Shown: positions 1 through 6,430, counted from the first letter of the stretch. The stretch is 7,671 bases of DNA from CAYGAW01 sp964347945 (GCA_964347945.1 CAYGAW010000022.1:1-7671); one strand, 5' to 3'. The notes: generated from the letters alone by a model not told the origin. Numbers and translations: made by a program.

Positions 1-506
1 ACACAGTCGCCGCCGAAGGTCTCCCACAGCCACTGGCGCTTCTCCTCGCTGGCGATGGCCTGATCGCCGGTTAGCACGGACCCCACATGGATTCGGTCCT
101 CGAAACCCAACGTCTTCCCAGCATATACAGCTAGCTCCACCAGCCTGCGATCAGCCTTGAGCCCCCGCTTCCTGAGCTTCCTCAGCAAGTGGGGATCCCC
201 CAGGTCGAAATCGTGCTGCAGGGCCCTCTCTCCGATGACGATGTCGCCTATTCCGATCCGGGGATTGACGGCACCTGCCACGCCAGTACAGATCACCACC
301 TCCGGCGAGAACCGATCGATGAGATGCTGAGCGCACGCGGCTGCCTTCACCTTCCCCACCCCGCACGCGGTCACGACGACCTCAGTGTCACCCAGGAGGC
401 CTTGATAGAGAGTACGCTTGCCCCACTTCGATTTGCGAGGGTTCGCCATCGCCTCGACCAGCGGCCTGATTTCCTCCTCAATAGCTCCGATCACGCCGAT
501 GAGCAT
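1..506 (-). CDS. mtnN: 5'-methylthioadenosine/S-adenosylhomocysteine nucleosidase, C-terminus cut by window edge
   Basis: Cytosolic enzyme of the nucleoside phosphorylase superfamily that hydrolyses MTA, SAH and 5'-deoxyadenosine to adenine plus the ribosyl product, relieving inhibition of methyltransferases and radical SAM enzymes. I translated 168 residues by hand. The start MLIGVIGAIEEEI aligns with the E. coli enzyme's MKIGIIGAMEEEV, placing the catalytic acid at Glu12. Further family blocks are GVGK (49-52), TGVAG (74-78) and TGDQAIASEEK (146-156). The VEMEG substrate-binding block should follow immediately but lies off the window. The ATG at 506 is preceded by GAGGG overlapping the stop codon of the upstream phosphoesterase gene, 12 bp away, so the two are probably translationally coupled. 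A futalosine hydrolase or another member of the superfamily is less likely, but the missing C-terminus prevents exclusion. Confidence 0.88.
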   Translation of the reverse strand, partial: MLIGVIGAIEEEIRPLVEAMANPRKSKWGKRTLYQGLLGDTEVVVTACGVGKVKAAACAQHLIDRFSPEVVICTGVAGAVNPRIGIGDIVIGERALQHDFDLGDPHLLRKLRKRGLKADRRLVELAVYAGKTLGFEDRIHVGSVLTGDQAIASEEKRQWLWETFGGDC

Positions 507-518
507 GGACTCGTTCCC

Positions 519-1289
519 TCACCCGCCTCGCGGATGGCTGGCAAGGCGCAGCCGAGTTTCCACCCACTCAGCGGCGGGGTGCGCAACCGCCTCCAACTCA
601 GCAATGACCTGGCCTACATCGTACTCCACACGATGAAACGACGCCCAGCAGTCGCCGCCTTCGAACGCCAGTATGGCATAGGCGGCGCGCTGATCCCCGT
701 CCAGAGGAAGACCTACGGAACCACAGTTGACGATCCAGACTCTGTCATCGAGCCAGCGCCCCAATTGAAAATGAGTATGGCCGCACACCAGTAGCCTGGC
801 GTCCCTGCCAGCGAGCATCTGCCGGAGTTCCTCGTCTGGCGTATCCTCCCAGATGCCCACCTCGTCGCCAAGGGGCGAGGCGTGAACAGCTAGGACGGAG
901 CCATAGCCCGGGACGTCGATGTCAACCTCCACCGGCACATCCCGCAGGAAGGAGTACCACTTGTATTTGAGTTGCTCTACAGTCCAGCGGAAGTTGGCTT
1001 CTCTCTCTGACAAGAAGTCGGGCATCCTCTTCCACTGGGACTCATCCTTGACAGGCACCTGGGGAGGTCTACGGCCAGTCACCAGATAGCGATCAGTATT
1101 GCCCTGGACGAAGCGTGCCTCTGGCAAAGCGGTCAATATCTCCAGCACCTTCCCAGGGTAGGGGCAGAACACCGCCAGGTCGCCCAGCACCCAAGTCTCA
1201 TCGGCGCCGCCCTGGGCCTCAACGTGAGACAGCACCGCCTCGAGGGCAGGCAGATTCCCATGAACATCCGCCAAAACAGCGACACGCAT
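519..1289 (-). CDS. Calcineurin-like metallophosphoesterase (YfcE/MJ0936-type family)
   Basis: Predicted 256-residue cytosolic dimetal phosphoesterase. The metal-binding blocks occur in order: DVH at 8-10, GD at 36-37, GNTD at 63-66 (a GNHD variant with Thr for His), His136 in AVHASP, and GHTH at 170-173. The length is usual for the family, and no signal peptide or membrane segment is present. A longer reading frame begins at TTG 1322, but the ATG at 1289 starts directly at the family N-terminus (MRVAVLADVHGN) and has a very strong Shine-Dalgarno. The gene follows selD after 40 bp and precedes mtnN by 12 bp on the same strand. The family's substrates are diverse (phosphodiesters, nucleotides), and neither the sequence nor the neighbours fix the substrate. 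The Thr in GNTD removes a residue that in many members contributes to catalysis, although this variant is common in this subgroup. Confidence 0.9.
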   Translation of the reverse strand: MRVAVLADVHGNLPALEAVLSHVEAQGGADETWVLGDLAVFCPYPGKVLEILTALPEARFVQGNTDRYLVTGRRPPQVPVKDESQWKRMPDFLSEREANFRWTVEQLKYKWYSFLRDVPVEVDIDVPGYGSVLAVHASPLGDEVGIWEDTPDEELRQMLAGRDARLLVCGHTHFQLGRWLDDRVWIVNCGSVGLPLDGDQRAAYAILAFEGGDCWASFHRVEYDVGQVIAELEAVAHPAAEWVETRLRLASHPRGG

Positions 1290-1291
1290 GT

Positions 1292-1302
1292 CCCTCCTCC
1301 TT
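1292..1302 (-). promoter_or_regulatory. Strong ribosome binding site of the metallophosphoesterase gene
   Basis: The minus strand reads AAGGAGGAGGGAC immediately before the ATG at 1289, a near-perfect anti-16S match. It decides in favour of ATG 1289 over the upstream TTG at 1322, which has no comparable site. It is the strongest such site among the genes of this operon. Confidence 0.8.
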
Positions 1303-1329
1303 CTTGCCGCGGACGATAACAAAGGCCTC

Positions 1330-2385
1330 TCAGACTACCTCAATGCCGGGCGGGCCTTTCACAACCTCGCCCACAACCCAGAATTGCTGGCCTTCGCTAG
1401 AGAAGAGCTCGGCGAGCCGGTCCGCGTCGTGACGTGCCACGCTGATGAGCAATCCACCTGAGGTCTCAGGGGTGTACAACAGCATCTGCTTCTCATCCGT
1501 GATGCCAGGCGCGAACTGCACGTGGGTCTCGTAGGCATCCTTGTTACAGGACGCACCGCCCGGGAACAGCCAGTCAGCGGCGTATTGGTTGGCACCCTCA
1601 AGGAAAGGAAGGCTGTCTATGTGAAAGCGGAGGGTGACCTTGTTCAGCTCGGCCACCTCGAATGAGTGGCCAATTAGCGCGAAGCCAGTGATATCGGTGA
1701 CTGAGTGGAACTCCACCTGCTTCATCAATTGAGCAGCTCTGCGATTGAGCATCAGCATCTGTTCGACCGCCCCCCTGAGATGGGCAGGTTCGGCCACGCC
1801 CCCCTTCCCTGCTGTGGTGATGATGCCGACGCCCAGGCGCTTGGTCAAGAACAGCACATCGCCTGCTGTCGCTCCCACTTTGGTGGCCATCTCCTGCGGG
1901 TGCACGAAGCCCATCACCGCAAGACCATACTTAGGCTCATCGTCATCCAAGGTATGTCCCCCGGCGATGACGCCGCCTGCTTCAGCCACCTTCTCTGCGC
2001 CTCCCCTCAGTATCTCACTGACGATCTCGGCAGGCATGGCTTGAGGAAAACCGCAAACATTCAACGCCAGCACGACCTCTCCCCCCATGGCGTAGATGTC
2101 GCTCATGGCGTTGGTGGCGGCGATAGCCCCAAACTCGTACGGATCATCCACAATAGGCGGGAAGAAGTCGATGGTCTGGATGATAGCTAGCTCGTCGCTA
2201 ACCTTGTAGATGGCTGCATCATCGCCCGTCTCCAGGCCCACCAGCAAATCGGGATAATCCGCCGGCTTGAAGATCTCCGCTAGAGGGCGCACGACCTGCG
2301 CCAGGGCCTCAGGGCCTCTTTTCGCCGCTCAACCGGCGGCCTTGGTCAACGACGTCAGACGCCGCCATTTCTCTTCTGTACTCAT
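1330..2385 (-). CDS. selD: Selenide, water dikinase (selenophosphate synthetase), selenoprotein with in-frame UGA
   Basis: SelD converts selenide and ATP into selenophosphate, AMP and phosphate, supplying selenium for Sec-tRNA and selenouridine synthesis. The full protein is 351 residues, with UGA at codon 19 read as selenocysteine. The N-terminus reads RLTSLTKAAG-Sec-AAKRGP (9-25), matching the family's RLT...GAG(C/U)xxK active site: Sec19 and Lys22 correspond to E. coli Cys17 and Lys20. Downstream are GDDAA (54-58), TIDFFPPIVDDPYEFG (71-86), IAATNAMSD (88-96) and GGHT (142-145), all ATP- and metal-site blocks of the family. The ATG at 2385 has GGAG seven bases upstream. Conventional reading would begin at GTG 2292, after the UGA, and lose the catalytic residues. 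UGA ends several neighbouring genes, so it is a normal stop codon here and recoding must be local. The gene lies in a minus-strand operon before the phosphoesterase gene. Confidence 0.93.
2286..2302 (-). promoter_or_regulatory. Candidate bacterial SECIS hairpin in selD
   Basis: On the mRNA strand GGCGC-AGGTCGT-GCGCC forms a perfect 5-bp stem with a 7-nt loop. The loop begins 32 nt after the UGA and carries G at its second position. Known bacterial SECIS elements bound by SelB sit just downstream of the UGA, with a G near the start of the apical loop, so position and form agree. A lower GAG/CTC pairing with a one-sided bulge could extend the stem. An alternative CCTG/CAGG hairpin overlaps it, so the exact fold is uncertain. 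Confidence 0.55.
2329..2331 (-). other. selD: Selenocysteine codon (UGA) at SelD residue 19
   Basis: The TGA is in frame between a family-typical N-terminus (LTSLTKAAG) and continuation (AAKRGPEALAQV). It occupies exactly the position of the catalytic Cys/Sec of SelD. The reading frame stays open and family-like on both sides, which argues against a chance stop or a start downstream. Confidence 0.92.
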
Positions 2386-2392
2386 TCTCCGT

Positions 2393-2396
2393 CTCC
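2393..2396 (-). promoter_or_regulatory. Ribosome binding site of selD
   Basis: GGAG stands seven bases upstream of the ATG at 2385 (minus strand GGAGACGGAGAATG). It supports initiation before the UGA codon rather than at the internal GTG 2292. Confidence 0.6.
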
Positions 2397-2419
2397 AACC
2401 CAACTAGGAAGCCACTCTA

Positions 2420-2652
2420 TTACTCATTCAGCACCTTGTTGAGATCCTCCAGCAGCGCATAAAGGTCTATGGAATAGTGGATCGCCACATCTTCGTACTC
2501 AGGAAGAGCGCACTACACCCGGTGGACTCGCCAACCCGCTCATTACGGTTCCCGAAGACTGATTGGGCAGTAGAGTACCTCTCTAAGACATCAAGGACCT
2601 CACGAGCCTTGGCTGTCCCTGGGGGAGCCTTTCCCTCACTTCCTTGATTCAA
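2420..2652 (-). pseudogene. Possible frameshifted remnant of a small unknown protein
   Basis: This fills the 250-bp gap between the epimerase gene and selD. One frame, open from a TTG at 2652, gives about 45 residues of plausible protein (including KAREVLDVLERYSTAQSVFG) and runs to a stop near 2467. A second frame gives PEYEDVAIHYSIDLYALLED and ends at a TAA-TAG double stop at 2420; it is closed upstream by a TAG near 2515. A single shift around 2505-2520 would join them into one protein of about 76 residues. The TTG has GGAGG nine bases upstream, within the end of the epimerase gene. I do not recognise the family. It may be a decayed gene, a sequencing error in an intact one, or simply non-coding. 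Confidence 0.3.
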
Positions 2653-3619
2653 TCAGCTTTTCCTCCAGCAGCCAGTCCACCGTCTTCCGTAAGCCTTCCC
2701 GCAGAGGCGTGTCTTCCGTGCCCAACTCCGTTCTGGCCTTCCGAGTATCGAAGATGAAGCTATGCAGGGCCGTCCTTGCCTCGTCTGGCGACACGGAGGG
2801 CCGTCTCCCTGTCAGCCTGGAGATCGTTCCCATCAGTCCTGCCGTCAACTTGAGGAGCCAGCCGGGCACGGTCCGAGGTTCGCGCTCCACGCCAGCGATC
2901 TCCGAGGCGAGGCTTAGGAACTGCCCCAGCGACGCGTTCTCGCCACCCAGGACGTATCTCTGACCGATCACTCCTTTCTCCATAGCCAGCAGGTGTCCCC
3001 CCACCACATCGTCGATATAGACGAAGTTGAGTCTGGCATCTACCACCGCTGGCAGGCGACCGTTGAGGAAACGCACAAGCGCCCCGGTCATGTGCTGGAG
3101 CTGTCCTGGGCCATACACCGTCGTGGGATTGACACATACCAGTGGTAGCCCCTGCTGGGTCATCTCAAGTGCAACCAACTCGCCCAGATACTTGGAACGT
3201 TCGTAGTCTGAGAGGAAATAGCCCCTATGAACCGTCTCCTCATGACCCAGCTCGTTTTGTCGCTCGCCGATGGTGGCCGCAGAACTGGTGTGGACGACGC
3301 GCTCTATCCCCACCTCGAGGGCAGCCTCCAAGACGTTCCTGGTGCCCTCCACATTGACCTCGTAGTAAGCTCGCTTGTCAGGCTGCCACATGTCGAAGAG
3401 GGCCGCGGTATGAAATAGCCGATCGCAGCCCTCAAATGCCGTCCGCACCGCTTCGCGGTCCAGGATGTCTCCCGATATCAGTTCGGCGCCCTTTCGAGCC
3501 AGGTGACTCGCCGACTCGGATCTCAGGTCGAATAGCCTGACCTTCTCCTGCCTGGCAAGCAGGCTTTCCACGAGCTTTCCGCCTATGTAGCCTGCTCCGC
3601 CAGTAACCAGAAGGGTCAT
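2636..3619 (-). CDS. NAD(P)-dependent epimerase/reductase, extended SDR, HpnA/dihydroflavonol-reductase-like
   Basis: A 327-residue Rossmann-fold oxidoreductase, cytosolic. The cofactor loop is TGGAGYIGG (6-14), with Asp31 at the end of the second strand, which favours NAD. The fold also shows FHTAA (69-73) and NVEGTRNVLEAAL (89-101). The active site has Ser112/Ser113 in HTSSAATIG and the YxxxK pair Tyr139/Lys143 (YERSK). NPTTVYGP (164-171) and RYVLGGEN (221-228) are typical of the group containing HpnA, the hopanoid-associated sugar epimerase, and dihydroflavonol/aldehyde reductases. No hopanoid genes are nearby, so the specific reaction is not assigned. Its ATG overlaps the DUF362 stop codon (ATGA), with AAGG seven bases upstream, so the two proteins are probably made together and may act in one pathway. 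Gene identity is firm; substrate is unknown. Confidence 0.92.
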   Translation of the reverse strand: MTLLVTGGAGYIGGKLVESLLARQEKVRLFDLRSESASHLARKGAELISGDILDREAVRTAFEGCDRLFHTAALFDMWQPDKRAYYEVNVEGTRNVLEAALEVGIERVVHTSSAATIGERQNELGHEETVHRGYFLSDYERSKYLGELVALEMTQQGLPLVCVNPTTVYGPGQLQHMTGALVRFLNGRLPAVVDARLNFVYIDDVVGGHLLAMEKGVIGQRYVLGGENASLGQFLSLASEIAGVEREPRTVPGWLLKLTAGLMGTISRLTGRRPSVSPDEARTALHSFIFDTRKARTELGTEDTPLREGLRKTVDWLLEEKLIESRK

Positions 3620-4554
3620 TCCACAACCTTGTAGGCACCTTTGGCGGTGGTCAACCCATGCTTCAAGGCCGTGGCGATCTGGGGCAGCTCGTACGGATCT
3701 CCTTTCAACCTGTTCTCGGCTCCATACGACTGCAGGATCTTCAAAGCCTCCACATCTATGGCTACCTGATCTCCGGAGGCCATGACGATGCCTGGTTCAA
3801 CCAACTCGCCTTGCTCGGGACCACCACTGACGAAGGCCTTCCGGCCGTCCATGATTATCAGGTCTGGTTGCCATACCAGGTTGATCTCCGCCACCTTTTG
3901 CTCGAGATTCTTCATGTGTAGTGCCAGTCGCTGGCCGGGGTGTACAAGACCCACCGACAGCTTGAGCGAGAGGGTGAAACGGGCGTATTTGTGAGTCTTC
4001 ATGCCCGGAAGATAGACCAGTCTGTCGGCGTCGTAGGCAACCCTGGGCACGGCGACGCTCTTGAGATAGTCGCCTTCGATTGGCACCTCCACCCACTCGG
4101 TCTCACCGGCATCGAAGGCGACGAACTCGACGCCCATCTCCCTCAGCAGGTCAAGCGCGCCCAGCTTGCTCGCTGTGTTTCTCGTGGGCCGCCACAGCCC
4201 TCCAGCACTCTCACCCACTGTGAGTTGTGCCCCGGCATCGACCAACAACTCCAGAACCGCGCGGAGGAATTCGAGGTCCGTCGAACCTGGGAAAGGATCA
4301 GGACTATTGAAGTTAGGTTTGACGAGCACCATATCCCCTCGCTGGACGACCCTGTCCAGCCCACCCAGCAGGTGCAGGCTTTTCGCAACGCCTTCCTTTA
4401 TCCCATCGGGTACATGCACCCTGCTGACCAGCGGCTGGCCCTCATCGGACCACAGTGCCCTCTTGCGCGGCTTGGGCGGCCTCACCTCGAGATTCCCTGG
4501 TTTTCGGTCCGCAAACAGGTGATACAGGCCACGCAACGTGTCTGACACGGCCAT
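3616..4554 (-). CDS. DUF362 domain protein lacking iron-sulfur cysteines
   Basis: A 312-residue protein covering the DUF362 domain, recognised from VLVKPNFNSP (76-85), VGESAGG (113-119) and MKTHKYARFTLSLKLSVG (185-202), with the late SGDQVAIDVEALKIL block (260-274). Many DUF362 proteins carry a ferredoxin-like domain. This one contains no cysteine at all, so it cannot bind an iron-sulfur cluster through Cys. The conserved Lys, Asn, His and Asp positions suggest a ligand or metal site. The family has no established general reaction that I can name with confidence. The ATG at 4554 has GGGAG eight bases upstream and a 5' leader of about 86 nt from the predicted promoter. It is the first gene of the operon and overlaps the epimerase gene. 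There are no signal peptide or membrane segments. Confidence 0.87.
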   Translation of the reverse strand: MAVSDTLRGLYHLFADRKPGNLEVRPPKPRKRALWSDEGQPLVSRVHVPDGIKEGVAKSLHLLGGLDRVVQRGDMVLVKPNFNSPDPFPGSTDLEFLRAVLELLVDAGAQLTVGESAGGLWRPTRNTASKLGALDLLREMGVEFVAFDAGETEWVEVPIEGDYLKSVAVPRVAYDADRLVYLPGMKTHKYARFTLSLKLSVGLVHPGQRLALHMKNLEQKVAEINLVWQPDLIIMDGRKAFVSGGPEQGELVEPGIVMASGDQVAIDVEALKILQSYGAENRLKGDPYELPQIATALKHGLTTAKGAYKVVE

Positions 4555-4647
4555 CTATGTCACTCCCATCATACGATTCTTGTCCACCTGATGTGCAACT
4601 GTCCCCCTCATTCGCTCCCCATCGTGGATTCGCAGTCCCCAGGTTCT

Positions 4648-4676
4648 ATTATACGTGTGGGCAATGCTTCGTTCAA
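4648..4676 (-). promoter_or_regulatory. Sigma70-type promoter of the DUF362-epimerase-selD-mtnN operon
   Basis: The minus strand carries TTGAAC (4676-4671), a 17-bp spacer, and a perfect TATAAT (4653-4648). Transcription would start near 4641, giving a leader of about 86 nt before the ATG at 4554. No comparable promoter was noticed in the gaps between the downstream genes, which fits one polycistronic transcript, though internal promoters are not excluded. Confidence 0.7.
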
Positions 4677-4691
4677 ACCGCGGCCGCCCGA

Positions 4692-4703
4692 AGTTGGCCA
4701 ACT
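4692..4703. promoter_or_regulatory. 12-bp perfect palindrome upstream of the operon promoter
   Basis: AGTTGGCCAACT is a perfect inverted repeat lying 15 bp upstream of the -35 hexamer, around -51 to -62 from the predicted start. That is a usual place for an activator site. A second, 8-bp palindrome (GCGGCCGC, 4680-4687) lies between it and the -35. Function is inferred from position and symmetry only. Confidence 0.35.
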
Positions 4704-4994
4704 GGATGGTCAAATGTAGGGTAGGATTGCCGCTGCCCTTTCGATGACAAATGGAAATACCTGCCTACCAGCCACCTGGCGCGCCGTGGAGCCACGCCTA
4801 GATTTCCCCTCCTCCCACGGCTCCGAGAGAGCCAACCGCCTGGAGAACGGCGTTCGGCGGTCGATGTCTTGGGAGTTTGCCTTTCCAGTGGCGGTACTGT
4901 AAACTAGATAGAAGTCGCGGATACTTGTGAATTTGCAGAACAGGTTTATCACTCTTGACTCGAAAAATGGCATGGCTGGCGCAAGATTGTCGCA

Positions 4995-5375
4995 CTAGTC
5001 CCATCGCGCTGGTGACCGACTGGCATTCTCCCATATGCCAACCATCGTGCGGGCCAGTCGGCCTCCAATCAGGCCAGTCGTTCCGAAGGCAGAGGGGAAC
5101 CAGACGGGAACACCCAGGACAGTTGGATTGGCGTAGCGCCAGACTCCGAACTGGACGAACACGGCTTCGGCCATCGATCCGAGGATTGCGATGACCAGAA
5201 AGAAGCTTAGATCGCGTCGTTCGTGCCATAGAACCAGAGCGATCGCACATTCGACCGATGCTACGACGAGCAAGACGAGGTTGTTCCTCCAAAGCAGCAC
5301 AACCGAAGTTATCAGTACAGTGAATGCGGCGAGTTCGACCAGAAGCTCCATCAACAGTTGCCTTGAGTCTCTCAT
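4995..5375 (-). CDS. Small integral membrane protein of unknown function
   Basis: A 126-residue hydrophobic protein with probable membrane segments at about 10-29, 32-50 and 57-76, and a fourth weaker one near 92-106. The C-terminal half carries the most distinctive pattern, SMAEAVFVQFGVWRYANP (67-84) followed by GVPVWFPSAFG (88-98). That acidic residue plus G-W-Y-P-G-P-W arrangement recurs in small uncharacterised membrane proteins, but I cannot name the family securely. I chose ATG 5375 because GGAG stands nine bases upstream; the frame also permits GTG 5390, which has no clear site. It has its own extended -10 promoter and is divergent from the prenyltransferase gene, so the two may share regulation. 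Its hydrophobic nature is compatible with work on a prenylated lipid, but this is conjecture. Confidence 0.75.
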   Translation of the reverse strand: MRDSRQLLMELLVELAAFTVLITSVVLLWRNNLVLLVVASVECAIALVLWHERRDLSFFLVIAILGSMAEAVFVQFGVWRYANPTVLGVPVWFPSAFGTTGLIGGRLARTMVGIWENASRSPARWD

Positions 5376-5406
5376 TCCCTGGTTCTCCACACCAATCTCT
5401 CAATCT

Positions 5407-5421
5407 CGTCACGACGTGACG
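5407..5421. promoter_or_regulatory. Candidate operator: perfect 6-3-6 palindrome at a predicted transcription start
   Basis: CGTCAC-GAC-GTGACG lies in the divergent region and covers about +1 to +15 of the predicted transcript of the membrane-protein gene. This is a typical repressor site for a dimeric regulator. No regulator gene is visible in the window. It lies 85 bp upstream of the prenyltransferase ATG, so it could affect both directions. Confidence 0.45.
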
Positions 5422-5427
5422 CCAACC

Positions 5428-5456
5428 ATTCTATCAGAAGGATTTGCACTGAGCAA
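5428..5456 (-). promoter_or_regulatory. Extended -10 promoter of the membrane-protein gene
   Basis: The minus strand reads TTGCTC (5456-5451), a 17-bp spacer, and TAGAAT (5433-5428), preceded by TGA as in an extended -10 (TGnTAGAAT). The start would fall near 5421, leaving a 46-nt leader. The -35 is weak (three of six) and overlaps a short dyad, GAGCAATGCTC (5451-5461). Confidence 0.55.
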
Positions 5457-5505
5457 TGCTCTCTTTTCTCAAGTCATCGTTTGACCCACTTCCAAAGACG
5501 GCGCC

Positions 5506-6426
5506 ATGGCCACCGTGGGTGAGAAGCTGAGCGCTTGGGTTGCTCTCTCCCGACCTCCATTTCATTCGGTGGGAGTACTCCCATTTGTGCTGGGCGGTGT
5601 ACTGGCCTGGCGGCTGGCTGGTGTCTTTCGCTGGGACATCTTCGCGTGGGGCACCATCGGCGTCGTTCTGGTCATGCTGGCCACCTATTACGCCGGCGAA
5701 TACTGGGACTACCTGGAAGACTCCCTCTCCTCCCGCCTGGGGCCCAGCCAGTTTGCCGGAGGGTCGCGCGTGTTGCAGGCGGGTCTCTTGCCTCGCCATT
5801 CCGCCCTGTGGGCTTCGGTGGCTGCTCTGCTGCTGGCTCTTGCCGTGGCCCTTGTCCTCCAGCTGGGCTACTTGACCGGACCGTGGACCATTCCCTTCTG
5901 CACCGTGGGACTGGTGGGTGGCTTCTTCTATTCCACGCGCCCCATCCGCTGGGTGAGTACGGGCTTCGGCGAGCTGTGGATCGCCTTCTGCTACGGCTGG
6001 CTGCCCATAGCCGTTGGCTATTACTTGCAGGTTGGGGAGATAGAACCGCTCATCCACTGGATATCAATCCCGGTTGGCCTCACTATCCTGAACGTGATCC
6101 TGCTGAACGAATTCCCCGACTATCCTGCGGACTCCGAAGCGGGCAAGACAAACCTGGCGGTGCGCCTCGGCCGTGATCGGGCTTCGTTGGTGTACGGGAT
6201 CGTCGGCGTGGCAAGCTGGGCTGCGATGCTGATCTCTCTGATTCAAGGTGTGCCCACACAGGCCATCCTGTTCTATCTTCCCGTCTTTGCGCTTTCTTTG
6301 GCGCTCGTGGTACTGGTGACGCGCGGCCATTGGCGAGAGCGCCCTACTCTCGAGCGGCTCTGCGGCGCCAACCTGCTGGTGAACCTGGGCACCACGGCGT
6401 CCTACATCCTGGCTTTCGTGGTATGA
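5506..6426 (+). CDS. UbiA-family prenyltransferase, MenA-like
   Basis: A 306-residue integral membrane enzyme expected to transfer a polyprenyl chain from its diphosphate to an aromatic or similar acceptor. It shows SRPPFHSVGVLPFVLGG at the N-terminus (15-31), the family block FAGGSRVLQAGLL (83-95), and the second Asp motif in NEFPDYPADSEAGKTNLAVR (201-220), with Asp205 and Asp209. About eight or nine hydrophobic segments are visible. The first Asp motif is altered: GEYWDYLED (64-72) keeps Asp68 and Asp72 but has Gly-Glu where MenA-type enzymes have Asn-Asp. The protein may therefore handle Mg-diphosphate differently or use another substrate. The ATG at 5506 lacks a strong Shine-Dalgarno. A radical SAM gene begins 4 bp after the stop codon, suggesting an operon. 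A menaquinone role is possible but unproved, since no other men genes are present. Confidence 0.9.
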   Translation: MATVGEKLSAWVALSRPPFHSVGVLPFVLGGVLAWRLAGVFRWDIFAWGTIGVVLVMLATYYAGEYWDYLEDSLSSRLGPSQFAGGSRVLQAGLLPRHSALWASVAALLLALAVALVLQLGYLTGPWTIPFCTVGLVGGFFYSTRPIRWVSTGFGELWIAFCYGWLPIAVGYYLQVGEIEPLIHWISIPVGLTILNVILLNEFPDYPADSEAGKTNLAVRLGRDRASLVYGIVGVASWAAMLISLIQGVPTQAILFYLPVFALSLALVVLVTRGHWRERPTLERLCGANLLVNLGTTASYILAFVV

Positions 6427-6430
6427 GCAA

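Larger units (their letters stand above)
4555..4994. other. 440-bp intergenic region between two minus-strand genes
   Basis: It holds the promoter, leader and an upstream palindrome of the DUF362-to-mtnN operon (4555-4703). The remaining part, about 4704-4994, lies downstream of the membrane-protein gene. There I see two small stem-loops (4819-4833, stem ggctc/gagcc; and 4836-4860, ccgcc/ggcgg enclosing gaac/gttc) but no T-run, so no convincing intrinsic terminator. Short open frames through the area have no family-like sequence or good start. Confidence 0.6.

Noticed and set aside
1330..2292. selD as an N-terminally truncated or degraded gene starting at GTG 2292
   Set aside because: The sequence upstream of the TGA continues the family alignment precisely, with a proper start and ribosome site, so Sec recoding explains it better than decay.
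2386..2640. Possible tRNA-Sec (selC) near selD
   Set aside because: I looked on both strands for a T-arm, a TCA anticodon loop and a long variable arm, and found no cloverleaf.
3940..4545. 201-codon plus-strand frame across the DUF362 gene
   Set aside because: It is a shadow of the DUF362 coding sequence, without motifs or a ribosome site.
4667..4693. cttcg/cgaag inverted repeat enclosing the -35 as an RNA structure
   Set aside because: It lies upstream of the predicted transcription start, and 5-bp arms around a 17-nt loop are weak; probably incidental.
4819..4860. Two adjacent stem-loops as a transcription terminator for the membrane-protein gene
   Set aside because: Stems are short or bulged, no T-run follows on the minus strand, and they lie more than 130 bp past the stop codon.
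4710..4973. 87-codon minus-strand frame in the intergenic region
   Set aside because: No ribosome site of note and no family-like sequence; probably chance.
4798..5412. 204-codon minus-strand frame overlapping the small membrane protein
   Set aside because: It is Arg/Cys-rich with no motif, whereas the alternate frame gives a clear hydrophobic membrane protein with its own ribosome site.
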